From: Verminephrobacter eiseniae EF01-2
GTDB lineage: Bacteria; Pseudomonadota; Gammaproteobacteria; Burkholderiales; Burkholderiaceae_C
Assembly: GCF_000015565.1 (NCBI RefSeq)
Contig: NC_008786.1
Coordinates: forward strand, 2,356,001 to 2,420,000
DNA: 64,000 bases
Direction of reading: 5' to 3'
The notes beneath the pieces are model-generated. The model made no database searches. It was given only the letters and a program-made list of their open reading frames with translations, and had not been told where the DNA came from. The first letter of the stretch is position 1; every line of letters starts with the position of its first letter. The position numbers and the translations under genes are program-made. Positions 16,986-26,541 of this stretch are shown piece after piece.

Positions 16986-18443
16986 ATGAAAATGCCGGAA
17001 CCCAAACCAATGCTGATTGCCGGCGCCGACGTTCCGTGCGAAGCCGGAATCGCGCCTTTGCTATCGATCAACCCTGCGACGGGGCAGACGAATTACGAAG
17101 TGGCCGCAGCAGGTCCTGAAACGGTGGATTTTGCGGTGCGCAACGCCGCCTCGGCCTGCGCGGACCGTGGATGGCGCGAAATGCTGCCGATGCAGCGTGC
17201 CCGTATTTTGCTCGGCATTGCGGATGGCATCGAGCGCGACGGCGCCATGCTCGCAAGGCTGCAAATGCAGGAAAACGGCAAGGTTTGGAGTGAGTGCCGC
17301 CGGCAGGTACAGAGTGCGGCTGCGACGTTCCGTTATTACGCTGGCGTGTGCGAGGTCACCGGCTCCGAAGTAACGCCGGCACGCGGTAATTACCTGTCGA
17401 TGACGCTCCACGAACCCTATGGGGTCGTGGCGGCCATTACACCGTGGAATTCGCCGATGACCATGGAGGCGCAAAAAATGGCGCCCGCCCTGGCGGCCGG
17501 CAACGCCGTCATCCTCAAGCCATCCGAGGTCACGCCTTCCACCGGACTGGCGGTTGCGCGCATTGCGTTGCAAGCGGGGTTGCCCGAGGGAATCCTGAAT
17601 GTCCTGCCGGGCACCGGGCAGGGTGCGGGTGCTGCGCTGGTCGCCCATCCTTTGGTGCGGATGGTGTCCTTTACCGGGGGAACCGAAAGTGGCAGGCGGA
17701 TCGGTGAAATAGCCGCCAGAAAACTGATGCCGGTGGCGCTGGAGTTGGGCGGTAAATCACCCCATATCCTGTTCGAGGATGCCGATGTCGATGCCGCAGT
17801 GGCGGCTGTCGCGGAAGGCATTTTTGAAGGAAGCGGGCAATCATGTGTGGCCGGCTCCCGGTTATTCGTGCATGCATCCATTCATCACGTCGTGCTCAAG
17901 AAACTGCTGGAGCGGGCGCGCTCGCTGCGCGTTGATTTGCCCGACGCGCCTGGCGCCGAAATGGGCCCCTTGGCCACCTTCGCGCAGCGTGACAAGGTGC
18001 AGGCAATGGTCGACGAGGCCCGGGCCGCAGGAGCCAGCATTCTTGCCGGCGGCACGCGCCCGGATGCCTGTGCGCTTGCCAACGGGGCTTATTACCTGCC
18101 GACCATCATTGCTGGAATCGACAACCGCGCGCGGATTGCCCAGCAGGAAATCTTTGGCCCGGTTTTGTGTGTGCTGACGTTCGGGAACGAAGAAGACCTG
18201 ATCGCACAGGCCAATGGCACGGCCTTTGGCCTTGCCGCCGGCATCTGGACTGCCGATTATCAGCGGGCATGGCGTGTTGCGCGGGCGCTTGACGCGGGGA
18301 CGGTCTGGATCAATACCTACAAACAGCTATCGGTTGCAAGCCCGTTCGGCGGTTTCAAGGACAGCGGCATCGGCAGGGAAAAGGGCATTGCCGGCATGAG
18401 GCTTTATCAGCAGCCCAAGAGCATTTACTTCGGCATGGCTTGA
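16986..18443 (+). CDS. NAD(P)-dependent aldehyde dehydrogenase
   Basis: A 485-residue aldehyde dehydrogenase. Visible are the cofactor region PWNSPMTMEAQKMAPALAAGNAVILKPSE, the glutamate motif LELGGKSP and the nucleophile Cys in GQSCVAGSR. A second in-frame ATG at 16992 has better spacing from GGAG (9 bases) and may be the true start. It is 37 bases downstream of tcuB on the same strand, so probably in the same transcript, and it may oxidise a semialdehyde formed in that pathway. The substrate is not predictable. Confidence 0.88.
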   Translation: MKMPEPKPMLIAGADVPCEAGIAPLLSINPATGQTNYEVAAAGPETVDFAVRNAASACADRGWREMLPMQRARILLGIADGIERDGAMLARLQMQENGKVWSECRRQVQSAAATFRYYAGVCEVTGSEVTPARGNYLSMTLHEPYGVVAAITPWNSPMTMEAQKMAPALAAGNAVILKPSEVTPSTGLAVARIALQAGLPEGILNVLPGTGQGAGAALVAHPLVRMVSFTGGTESGRRIGEIAARKLMPVALELGGKSPHILFEDADVDAAVAAVAEGIFEGSGQSCVAGSRLFVHASIHHVVLKKLLERARSLRVDLPDAPGAEMGPLATFAQRDKVQAMVDEARAAGASILAGGTRPDACALANGAYYLPTIIAGIDNRARIAQQEIFGPVLCVLTFGNEEDLIAQANGTAFGLAAGIWTADYQRAWRVARALDAGTVWINTYKQLSVASPFGGFKDSGIGREKGIAGMRLYQQPKSIYFGMA

Positions 18444-18462
18444 AAACGCAATGGAGTGAAAA

Positions 18463-19356
18463 ATGGGCAGCAAAAAGGCACAAGTGATCGGATTCATCGG
18501 TTTGGGCGTCATGGGCGAGCCCATTTGCCGCAATCTCGCGCGCAAATCCGGCGCACAGGTTTTGGCGTTTGATCTCGACGCCGCGCCATTGCAGCGTTTG
18601 GCGGCCGATGGCGTGCAAGGGCAGGGCAGTGCCTCGGCCGTGATGGCCCAATCTGACACGGTATTTCTCTCGCTGCCCTCCGGCGCGATCGTTGCGCAAC
18701 TTTGTCGCCAGCAAGACGGTTTGCTTGCGTCCGCCCGCCCCGGGCATATCGTGGTCGATCTGGGTACTTCGTCGGTGGATGGCACCAGGCAACTCGCGGC
18801 CGAATTTGCCGCCAGGCAAGCGAAATTCGCTGATGCCCCGGTGGCGCGAACCCGGGCCGCTGCGCAAGCGGGCACGTTGGCCGTCATGGTCGGGGCCGAC
18901 CCCGAGCTGTTCGGGGTGATCGAGCCGCTGATCGCAACTTTCGCCTCCGACATCGCTTTATGCGGCCCCGTCGGATGTGGTCAGGTGCTGAAGATACTGA
19001 ACAACATGATTCTTTTCGAGACGGTGGTGGCCATCAGCGAGGCAAAAGCCATCGGCGAAAAGGCGGGCGTCGATGCGAGCGTTTTGTTCGATACCTTGGC
19101 CAATGGTTCGGCAGACAGCTTTGCGCTGAGAAACCACGGCATGAAAGCGGTGCTTCCCGGTGAGTTTCCCGAGCGTGCTTTCTCGGTGCACTACGCCCGC
19201 AAGGATTTGCAATATGCGCTTCAACTGGCCGATGACACCGGGGTCGATGCGCGCTCGGCCCGTGTCGTCGATCGGTGGTTCGCGCAAGCGATCGAGGCGG
19301 GCCTGGGGGAAAAATACCACCCGGTGATCAGTCGTTTGATTGCCCGGGGTCTTTGA
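18463..19356 (+). CDS. 3-hydroxyisobutyrate dehydrogenase-like NAD(P)-dependent oxidoreductase
   Basis: A 297-residue beta-hydroxyacid dehydrogenase. The N-terminal fold reads GFIGLGVMGEPICRNLARK. The usual substrate motif DAPVSGG is here DAPVARTRAAAQAGTLAVM, so the SGG pair is missing and substrate handling may differ. The catalytic lysine region is GQVLKILNNM (K in LK.LNN). A GGAGTG site lies 6 bases before the ATG. It closes the LysR-tcuAB-ALDH gene string, and the dehydrogenase pair suggests a hydroxyacid-semialdehyde-acid sequence. Confidence 0.85.
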   Translation: MGSKKAQVIGFIGLGVMGEPICRNLARKSGAQVLAFDLDAAPLQRLAADGVQGQGSASAVMAQSDTVFLSLPSGAIVAQLCRQQDGLLASARPGHIVVDLGTSSVDGTRQLAAEFAARQAKFADAPVARTRAAAQAGTLAVMVGADPELFGVIEPLIATFASDIALCGPVGCGQVLKILNNMILFETVVAISEAKAIGEKAGVDASVLFDTLANGSADSFALRNHGMKAVLPGEFPERAFSVHYARKDLQYALQLADDTGVDARSARVVDRWFAQAIEAGLGEKYHPVISRLIARGL

Positions 19357-19488
19357 GCAGCGGGAATAAAGGTATGGGGCAACGCATGATGAATGGCCGG
19401 CGCATATTTTTGCAAACCATCATTTCGGAAAACCGCTGCCTGCGCCCAGCGCCGCGAACCGTTCGCCGGGTTTGCGGGCGGGGGTGGT

Positions 19489-20439
19489 TCACATCAAGCG
19501 GGCGCGGGCGGCGGCATATTCGCGGCGCAGTCGGGCCACCAGGTCGGCGGCGCTGGTGACGGCATCGATGCCGCCAATGCCTTGTCCGCAGCCCCAGATG
19601 TCCTTCCAGGCTTTTCTGGCGCCGCCGCTGAAATTCATCTTGCTCGGGTCGGCCTCGGGCAGGTGCTCCGGGTCCAGGCCCGCAGCACGGATCGATGGCG
19701 CCAGGTAGTTGCCATGCACGCCGGTGAACAGGTTGCTGTAGATGATGTCGTCGGAGCTGCAAGCCACGATGGCCTGCTTGTAGTCATCGCTGGCGCGCGC
19801 TTCGTGGGTGGCGATGAAGGCCGAGCCGATGTAGGCCAGATCGGCCCCCATGGCCTGCGCGGCCAGCACCGCCCCGCCCGAGGCGATTGCGCCCGAGAGT
19901 GCGAGCGGGCCGTCGAACCACTGGCGGATTTCCTGGATCAGCGCAAACGGGCTCTTGGTGCCCGCATGGCCGCCGGCGCCGGCGGCCACGGCGATCAGGC
20001 CGTCGGCGCCTTTTTCGATCGCCTTGTGCGCAAACCGGTTGTTGATGATGTCGTGCAGCACGATGCCGCCCCAGCCGTGCACGGCCTGGTTCACGTCTTC
20101 GCGCGCTCCCAGGCTGGTGATGACGATCGGCACCCGGTATTTGGCGCAGACCTGCATGTCGTGCTCCAGCCGGTCATTGCTCTTGTGCACGATCTGGTTG
20201 ATGGCAAAGGGTGCGGCTGGCCGGTCGGGGTGGGCACGGTCGTAGGCGGCCAGGGTTTCGGTGATCTCGGCCAGCCACTCATCGAGTTGCTCGACCGGGC
20301 GGGCATTGAGCGCGGGCATGGCGCCGACGATGCCGGCCTGGCATTGCTCGATCACGAGCCGTGGGTTGCTGATGATGAACAGCGGCGCGCCGATGAGGGG
20401 TAGCGACAGGTTTTGCAGCACGGCAGGCAAGGTGGACAT
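19489..20439 (-). CDS. Nitronate monooxygenase (2-nitropropane dioxygenase family)
   Basis: A 316-residue FMN-dependent TIM-barrel protein. It begins MSTLPAVLQNLSLPLIGAPLFIIS and shows GADGLIAVAAGAGGHAG and PLALSGAIASGGAVLAAQAMGADLAYIGSAF, the phosphate-binding and FMN-binding segments of the family. I start it at 20439; the upstream extension is not conserved. It follows the acyl-CoA dehydrogenase in the ETF operon. Members are often found beside fatty-acid oxidation genes and may act as enoyl/nitroalkane oxidoreductases, so the name is a family label. Confidence 0.87.
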   Translation of the reverse strand: MSTLPAVLQNLSLPLIGAPLFIISNPRLVIEQCQAGIVGAMPALNARPVEQLDEWLAEITETLAAYDRAHPDRPAAPFAINQIVHKSNDRLEHDMQVCAKYRVPIVITSLGAREDVNQAVHGWGGIVLHDIINNRFAHKAIEKGADGLIAVAAGAGGHAGTKSPFALIQEIRQWFDGPLALSGAIASGGAVLAAQAMGADLAYIGSAFIATHEARASDDYKQAIVACSSDDIIYSNLFTGVHGNYLAPSIRAAGLDPEHLPEADPSKMNFSGGARKAWKDIWGCGQGIGGIDAVTSAADLVARLRREYAAARARLM

Positions 20440-20579
20440 GGCAAGGGCTTTCAGAGAACGGGAACATCGGTAAACAGCCTCTGGCGCTTGTCTTGCCTGC
20501 GCCATCAGCTATCGTTTTCATGGTGCGTTGCGGTTGGCTATCGGCCCCGCAGAATCTCGCAGAGGGCGCCGCCGAATGG

Positions 20580-22397
20580 TCAAAAGTCTTCCGGCGCCAG
20601 CCCGGTCACGCTGTCTGCGCCTTCGACGACGCTGTCGCGCAGGCCCGCAGCCTTGACCAGGATATGTTCGGCATGGAATTGCGCGGTGCTGATTTTTGCG
20701 CGCATGAAGGCCGGCTCCTGCCCGCTGCGCAATAGCTCTTGCGCCACCAGCAGGCTGCGCGCCAACTGCCAGCCGGTCAGCACATGGCCGGCCAGCATCA
20801 GGTAGGAGTAGCTGCCGGCAAACACCGCCCGGGGCTGCGTCTGGCTGCCGGCGACGACAAAGTCCACCACGTCCAGCAGGGCCTGGCGTGCCGCCGTCAG
20901 GCGGCGGGCCATGGAACGGGCAGCGGGGGTGCCGCTGGCCAGCAATTCGGCCTCGGTGCTTTCGATCTGCGCGGCGATGTCCCGGGCCGTCCGGCCGCCG
21001 TCGCGCGCTGTCTTGCGGCCCACCAGATCGTTGGCCTGGATGGCGGTGGTGCCTTCGTAGATGGTCAGTATCCTGGCATCGCGGTAATACTGGGCCGCCC
21101 CGGTCTCTTCGATGAAGCCCATGCCGCCATGCACCTGCAATGCCAGGCAGGTGAGCTCCAGGCTGGTTTCGGTGCAGTAGCCCTTGACCAGGGGCACCAT
21201 GAACTCGTAGCAGGCCCGGTTGTGCTGGCGTATCTGCGCGTCGGGATGGTGCTGCGCAGTGTCGAACGCAGCGGCCGCCACGGTGGCCAGCGCGCGGCAG
21301 CCTTCGATGCCGGCGCGCATGGTCATCAGCATGCGCTGGACATCGGGGTGCCCGATGATCGCGATGCTGGCATTGCCACTGCCGTCCACAGGGCGGCTTT
21401 GCACGCGCTCCCGGGCGTATTGCACGGCCTTTTGGTAGGCGCGCTCGGAGATCGCGATGCCCTGCATGCCCACGGCGTAGCGGGCGGCGTTCATCATGAT
21501 GAACATGTATTCGAGGCCCCGGTTTTCCTGGCCGACGAGGTGGCTCACAGCGCCGGGGCCGGTGCTGTCTCCAGCTACACCGGGGCCGGCGCCAAACTGC
21601 AGCACCGCCGTGGGGCTGGCCTTGATGCCCAGTTTGTGCTCGATGCTGACGCAGTGCACATCGTTGCGCGCGCCCAGGCTGCCGTCCTGGCGCACCAGGA
21701 ATTTCGGGCAAACGAACAGACTCAGCCCCTTGACGCCCTCGGGCGCGCCCGGCACCCGGGCCAGCACCAGGTGCACGATGTTCTCGGCCATGTCGTGCTC
21801 GCCGTAGGTGATGAAAATCTTGGTGCCAAAGAGCTTGTAGCTGCCGTCGGCTTGGGGCTCGGCGCGTGTGCGCACCAAGGCCAGGTCGGAGCCGGCCTGG
21901 GGCTCGGTCAGGTTCATGGTGCCGGTCCATTGGCCGCTGACCAGTTTTTCCAGGTAGCACGTCTTCAGATCATCGCTGCCGGCGATCAGCAGCGCCTCGA
22001 TGGCGGCATCGGTCAGCAGCGGGCACAGCGCAAAGCTCAGGTTGGCGCCGTTGCTCATCTCGATGCAGGCCGCGCCAATGGTTTTGGGCAGGCCCTGGCC
22101 GCCAAACTCGGCCGGGTGTTGCAGGCCCTGCCAGCCGCCTGCGGCGTACTGGCGCCAGGCGGATTTGAAGCCGGGGCTGGTGCTGACCTGGCCGTCTTGC
22201 CAGCGCGCAGGGTGCTTGTCGCCTTCGGCGTTCAGCGCCGACAGAACGCCCTGGCTGAATCTGGCGCACTCTTGCAGCACGGCCCGGGCCGTGCCCAGGC
22301 CCGCATCGGCCAGGCCCGGCAGTCGTGCGATCTGCTCGATCCGGGCCAGGTGCTCGATGGCGAACAGCATGTCCTTGACAGGGGCGATGTAGCTCAT
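20580..22397 (-). CDS. Acyl-CoA dehydrogenase, large (about 600-residue) DmdC-like type
   Basis: A 605-residue flavoenzyme with an extra C-terminal helical domain, as in the DmdC (methylmercaptopropionyl-CoA dehydrogenase) and FadE-like branch. Signatures include MNLTEPQAGSDLALVRTRAE and the segment with the catalytic glutamate, LTIYEGTTAIQANDLVGRK. It lies 59 bases downstream of etfA and will hand electrons to that ETF. Broad acyl-CoA substrates are known for this branch, so a DMSP role should not be assumed. Confidence 0.9.
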   Translation of the reverse strand: MSYIAPVKDMLFAIEHLARIEQIARLPGLADAGLGTARAVLQECARFSQGVLSALNAEGDKHPARWQDGQVSTSPGFKSAWRQYAAGGWQGLQHPAEFGGQGLPKTIGAACIEMSNGANLSFALCPLLTDAAIEALLIAGSDDLKTCYLEKLVSGQWTGTMNLTEPQAGSDLALVRTRAEPQADGSYKLFGTKIFITYGEHDMAENIVHLVLARVPGAPEGVKGLSLFVCPKFLVRQDGSLGARNDVHCVSIEHKLGIKASPTAVLQFGAGPGVAGDSTGPGAVSHLVGQENRGLEYMFIMMNAARYAVGMQGIAISERAYQKAVQYARERVQSRPVDGSGNASIAIIGHPDVQRMLMTMRAGIEGCRALATVAAAAFDTAQHHPDAQIRQHNRACYEFMVPLVKGYCTETSLELTCLALQVHGGMGFIEETGAAQYYRDARILTIYEGTTAIQANDLVGRKTARDGGRTARDIAAQIESTEAELLASGTPAARSMARRLTAARQALLDVVDFVVAGSQTQPRAVFAGSYSYLMLAGHVLTGWQLARSLLVAQELLRSGQEPAFMRAKISTAQFHAEHILVKAAGLRDSVVEGADSVTGLAPEDF

Positions 22398-22456
22398 GGC
22401 TGTCTCCGGGAGCCAACGAGTCGGCGCTGGCGAGGCTTCGGGGGAAAGGGCCGCCG

Positions 22457-23404
22457 TTACAGCGCCTCGACCAGTTCCGGCACGGCGGTGAACAGGTCGG
22501 CTTGCAGGCCATAGTCGGCCACGCTGAAGATCGGCGCCTCGGGGTCTTTGTTGATCGCCACGATCACCTTGGAGTCCTTCATGCCGGCCAGATGCTGGAT
22601 GGCGCCCGAGATGCCGACCGCCACATACAGTTCGGGCGCGACGATCTTGCCCGTCTGGCCCACCTGCCAGTCGTTCGGCGCGTAGCCCGCATCCACTGCG
22701 GCGCGGCTGGCGCCCAGTGCGGCACCGAGCTTGTCGGCCAGGGGGGTTATCACGCTGTCGAACTGCTCCTTGCTGCCCAGCGCGCGGCCGCCGGAGACGA
22801 TGATCTTCGCGGCGGTCAGTTCGGGGCGCTCGCTCTTGGCGATTTCACTGCCGACAAAGCGGCTCTTGCCAGAGTCGGCCGCAGCGGCAATGGTTTGCAC
22901 CGCCGCCGTGCCGCCGCTGGCCGCAGCAGCGTCGAACCCTGTCGTGCGCACGGTGATGATCTTGACGCTGTCGGCGCTTTGCACGGTGGCCATCGCGTTG
23001 CCGGCGTAGATCGGGCGCTCGAAGGTGTCGGCGCTCAGCACCTGGGTGATGTCGCTGATCTGGGCCACATCGAGCTTGGCCGCGACGCGCGGCGCGATGT
23101 TCTTGCCGCTGGCGGTGGCGGGAAACAGGATATGGCTGTAGTTGCCCGCCCCACCGCCTTGCAAGGCCAGCACCTGCGCGGCCATGTTCTCGGCCAGGCC
23201 ATGCGCCAGACCGGGGGCATCCGCGTGCAGGACCTTGGCCACACCGGCGATTTGCGCCGCAGCGGCAGCGGCAGCGCCGGCGTTGTGGCCGGCCACCAGC
23301 ACATGCACATCACCGGCAGCGCAGGCCCGCGCGGCCGTCACGGTGTTGAGCGTTGCGCCCCTGATCGACGCGTTGTCATGTTCAGCAATCACGAGTACCG
23401 ACAT
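22457..23404 (-). CDS. etfA: Electron transfer flavoprotein, alpha subunit
   Basis: A 315-residue ETF alpha subunit that binds FAD. The N-terminus is [14 protein letters not shown], and the conserved C-terminal FAD domain shows [44 protein letters not shown] and [19 protein letters not shown]. It starts directly at the etfB stop with no spacer, so the two are coupled. It accepts electrons from the acyl-CoA dehydrogenase encoded next and passes them to ETF:quinone oxidoreductase. Confidence 0.97.
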   Translation of the reverse strand: MSVLVIAEHDNASIRGATLNTVTAARACAAGDVHVLVAGHNAGAAAAAAAQIAGVAKVLHADAPGLAHGLAENMAAQVLALQGGGAGNYSHILFPATASGKNIAPRVAAKLDVAQISDITQVLSADTFERPIYAGNAMATVQSADSVKIITVRTTGFDAAAASGGTAAVQTIAAAADSGKSRFVGSEIAKSERPELTAAKIIVSGGRALGSKEQFDSVITPLADKLGAALGASRAAVDAGYAPNDWQVGQTGKIVAPELYVAVGISGAIQHLAGMKDSKVIVAINKDPEAPIFSVADYGLQADLFTAVPELVEAL

Positions 23405-24154
23405 TCAGATCACCTTCGCTTCGTTCCTGAGTTTTTCGACCAGGGCGGCCACATCGGCCACCTTGACACCGGCGCCGCGCTTGGCAGGCTCGCTCACCTT
23501 CAGCGTCGTCAGGCGCGGCGCCACATCCACCCCCAGGTCATCGGGCGTGACGGTATCGAGCGGCTTCTTCTTGGCCTTCATGATGTTGGGCAAGGTAATG
23601 TAGCGCGGCTCGTTCAGGCGCAGGTCGGTGGTGATGACCGCAGGCAGCGTCAACGCCAGGGTCTCCAGGCCGCCGTCGACTTCGCGGGTCACCTCCAGCC
23701 TGTCGGGCGCCAGTTCGACCTTGCTGGCGCAGGTGGCCTGCGGCAGATCGGCCAGGGCCGCCAGCATCTGGCCGGTCTGGTTGGCATCGTCATCGATGGC
23801 CTGCTTGCCCAGGATGATCAGCGCCGGCTGTTCCCTGGCGACCAGGGCCTGCAACAGCTTGGCCACGGCCAAGGGCTGCAACGGCACATCGGTCTGAACC
23901 AGAATGGCCCGATCGGCGCCGATGGCCATCGCGGTGCGCAGGGTCTCCTGGCACTGGGCGACACCGCAGGAGACCGCGATGATCTCGGTCACCAAGCCCT
24001 TTTCCTTCAGGCGCACGGCCTCTTCAACGGCGATTTCGTCAAAGGGATTCATGCTCATCTTCACATTGGCGATGTCCACACCCGTGTGGTCCGATTTGAC
24101 GCGGACCTTCACGTTGTAGTCGACGACCCGTTTGACAGGGACCATGACCTTCAT
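23405..24154 (-). CDS. etfB: Electron transfer flavoprotein, beta subunit
   Basis: A 249-residue ETF beta subunit. It starts [20 protein letters not shown] and shows the conserved [18 protein letters not shown] and the AMP-binding region ([22 protein letters not shown]). The ATG at 24154 follows AGGAGT; an in-frame extension to 24193 lacks conservation. It is the first gene of the etfB-etfA-ACAD-NMO transcript. Confidence 0.97.
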   Translation of the reverse strand: MKVMVPVKRVVDYNVKVRVKSDHTGVDIANVKMSMNPFDEIAVEEAVRLKEKGLVTEIIAVSCGVAQCQETLRTAMAIGADRAILVQTDVPLQPLAVAKLLQALVAREQPALIILGKQAIDDDANQTGQMLAALADLPQATCASKVELAPDRLEVTREVDGGLETLALTLPAVITTDLRLNEPRYITLPNIMKAKKKPLDTVTPDDLGVDVAPRLTTLKVSEPAKRGAGVKVADVAALVEKLRNEAKVI

Positions 24155-24616
24155 TGCTGTGACTCCTGGAGAGGGTGGGTTGAACGGACGCAAACCAGGG
24201 GCATTCTATGCCGATGCCGCGCCGCAGCTTGACGCCACAGGGCCGGGAGGCCGGAAGGATGGAAGGCGCCGGAAAGCCGCGATCGGTGGCCCAGCGCGAC
24301 GACCCCGGCGTGTTGCCCCGGCGCCGATGTGGCCTTGCACCAAGCGCCACCGGAACCTACTTGGCCGCGCCACGCCCGATGCGCCCGATACACCTATTGC
24401 CTGTGCTTATGGCCACCCGGCCTGTGCCTCTATGTATGACACCCGCCAAGCCACGCACCGTGTTCCGGGGGATTGTGGCGGCATCAGGCGCGTGCGTGGT
24501 GCGGCGCGTGCTGCGTTTTGGCGCCGGCGCTCGGCACTGGCGCGGGCTGTTGCGGCAATGGCCGCTGGCCGCGCCGGAGGAACGGGTGCGTGTCTTGGTG
24601 CCCGTCGTGGCGCGCG
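24155..24616. other. 462-bp spacer upstream of etfB, no recognisable gene
   Basis: Both neighbours are on the minus strand, so this stretch should hold the etfB promoter and the 3' end of the upstream transcript. Open frames cross it but none shows a protein pattern or ribosome site I would trust. I see no clear hairpin terminator, tRNA or repeat. Confidence 0.4.
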
Positions 24617-25570
24617 TCAAATGTCGGCCAGCACGCGCAGATGCGCCGCCACGCTGCGCGCCAGCGGGCCCATGGCGTAGCCGCCTTCCAGGCAGGAGAC
24701 GATGCGGCCCCGGGCGTGGCGGTGTGCGATGTCTTTGATGTGTCGGGTGATCCAGGCGTAGTCTGGCTCGCTCAGGCCGAGCTGGCCCATGTCGTCTTCG
24801 CGGTGGCCGTCGAAGCCTGCGCTGACAAAGATCATTTCGGGTTGAAAGGCTTCCAGCCGGGGCAGCCAGAGTCTCTCGATCAGCTCGCGGATGGCCATGC
24901 CGCGTGTGTACGCCGGCACCGGCAGGTTCAGCATGTTCGGCGCCGGGGACTGCACGCCGCTGTAGGGGTACAACGGGTGCTGGAAGATGCCGACCATCAG
25001 CGCCCGGGGGTCGCCGGCCAGGATGTCCTCGGTGCCGTTGCCGTGGTGCACATCGAAATCGACCACCGCCACGCGCTGCATCTGGTGGCGCTGCATTGCA
25101 TGTCTGGCCGCCACGGCGATGTTGTTGAAAAAGCAAAAGCCCATGGCCTTGTCACGGCAGGCGTGGTGGCCCGGGGGGCGCACGGCGCAAAAGGCGTTGT
25201 CGATCTCGCCCGCGATGACGGCGTCGGTGGCGGCCAGCGCGGCGCCGGCGGCGCGCAGGGCGGCCTGCCAAGTGTGGGCGTTCAGGGCGGTGTCGGGGTC
25301 GATGCGCGCGTAATCAGGCCCGCCCGCCTGCTGCTCTTGGCGCAGCCGCTCGGACATGCCGCGCAACGCGGCGACATGTCCGTGGTCGTGGGCGCGTTCG
25401 ATGTCGGCCAGCGCGGCCTCGGGGGCCTCGTAGTGCGCGAGCACGTCGGCCACGCCGGTGACCAGCAAGTGGTCTGCGATGGCGTCGAGCCGTTCCGGGC
25501 ATTCCGGGTGGCCGGGGCCCATTTCGTGTTTGCTGCAATCGCGGTGGGTGAAGTAGCCCGTTTTGCTCAC
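24617..25570 (-). CDS. Histone deacetylase family protein (acetylpolyamine/acetoin-type hydrolase)
   Basis: A 317-residue zinc hydrolase of the arginase/deacetylase fold. It carries the His-His charge-relay region RPPGHHACRDKAMGFCFFNNIAVAA, the zinc ligands in DFDVHHGNGTE, and SAGFDGHREDDMG. Bacterial members remove acetyl groups from polyamines or small amides. I start it at the GTG at 25570 (VSKTGYFTHRDCSKHEMG), where family similarity begins. It is divergent from the MoxR gene, with only 46 bases between the starts. Confidence 0.87.
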   Translation of the reverse strand: MSKTGYFTHRDCSKHEMGPGHPECPERLDAIADHLLVTGVADVLAHYEAPEAALADIERAHDHGHVAALRGMSERLRQEQQAGGPDYARIDPDTALNAHTWQAALRAAGAALAATDAVIAGEIDNAFCAVRPPGHHACRDKAMGFCFFNNIAVAARHAMQRHQMQRVAVVDFDVHHGNGTEDILAGDPRALMVGIFQHPLYPYSGVQSPAPNMLNLPVPAYTRGMAIRELIERLWLPRLEAFQPEMIFVSAGFDGHREDDMGQLGLSEPDYAWITRHIKDIAHRHARGRIVSCLEGGYAMGPLARSVAAHLRVLADI

Positions 25571-25616
25571 AGTCGGTTTCCGTGGTCCGGTATTTTTTCG
25601 GATATGGTCGCGCCTT

Positions 25617-26537
25617 ATGAATGCACAGCACAAGATCACATCGCTTCTGGATCAGCTTAACACGGTGATTGTCGGCAAGAGGGCCCAAGTACAGGACTGC
25701 GTAGCTTGTTTGTTGGCGGGCGGCCATTTGCTCATCGAAGATATGCCGGGCGTGGGCAAGACGACGCTGGCGCATGCGCTGTCGCATACTTTTGGCTTGC
25801 AGTTTTCGCGTGTGCAGTTCACGGCCGACCTGATGCCCAGCGATTTGACCGGCGTTTCGGTGTACGAGCGTGGCAAGCAGGCTTTTGTGTTCCACCCGGG
25901 GCCGGTGTTTGCCCAGGTGCTGCTGGCCGACGAAATCAACCGCGCCAGCCCCAGGACGCAAAGCGCCTTGCTCGAAGCGATGGAGGAAAAACAGGTGTCG
26001 GTGGAGGGCGAGACCCGGGCCTTGCCGCAGCCCTTTTTCGTGATCGCGACCCAGAATCCGAATGACCAGTTGGGCACGTTTGCGCTGCCCGAGTCGCAGT
26101 TGGACCGTTTTTTGATGCGCATTTCGCTCGGCTACCCGGACCGCACGGCCGAGCGCATTTTGCTGGCCGGCACTGACCGGCGCGATCTGGTGACCCGCTT
26201 GCTGCCGCTGTTGTCGGGCCAGGAGTTGCTCGAGTTGCAGCGCCAGGTGCAGGCCGTGCACACGGCCGGGCCGCTGCTGGACTATGTGCAGGATTTGGTT
26301 GCGGCCACCCGTTCGGGCCGCTGGTTTCTGCAAGGGCTGTCGCCGCGCGCCGGGATTGCGCTGCTGCGCGCCGCCAAGGCGCAGGCCCTGATCAGCGGGC
26401 GCGACTATGTGGCGCCGGACGATGTGCAGGCCATCGTGCCCCAGACCATCGCCCACCGCCTGGTGCCCGTGGGCGATGCCGGGCGCGGCGTGGTCGAGCA
26501 GGTGCGCGCGATGGTGGACGCAACGGCGCTGCCCTGA
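25617..26537 (+). CDS. MoxR-family AAA+ ATPase
   Basis: A 306-residue AAA+ chaperone-like ATPase. Walker A is GVGKTT (residues 45-50), Walker B is LLADEINRASPRTQSALLEAMEE, and sensor 1 is ATQNPNDQLGTF. MoxR proteins act with the DUF58 and transglutaminase partners encoded immediately downstream. The ATG at 25617 is preferred to an in-frame start at 25563 that would run into the divergent gene's 5' end. It begins a four-gene plus-strand transcript. Confidence 0.93.
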   Translation: MNAQHKITSLLDQLNTVIVGKRAQVQDCVACLLAGGHLLIEDMPGVGKTTLAHALSHTFGLQFSRVQFTADLMPSDLTGVSVYERGKQAFVFHPGPVFAQVLLADEINRASPRTQSALLEAMEEKQVSVEGETRALPQPFFVIATQNPNDQLGTFALPESQLDRFLMRISLGYPDRTAERILLAGTDRRDLVTRLLPLLSGQELLELQRQVQAVHTAGPLLDYVQDLVAATRSGRWFLQGLSPRAGIALLRAAKAQALISGRDYVAPDDVQAIVPQTIAHRLVPVGDAGRGVVEQVRAMVDATALP

Positions 26538-26541
26538 GCCG

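Noticed and set aside
24208..24738. A 176-codon plus-strand open frame in the spacer upstream of etfB.
   Set aside because: It has no ribosome site or recognisable motif, its composition is Arg/Pro-rich, and it overlaps the deacetylase gene antisense.
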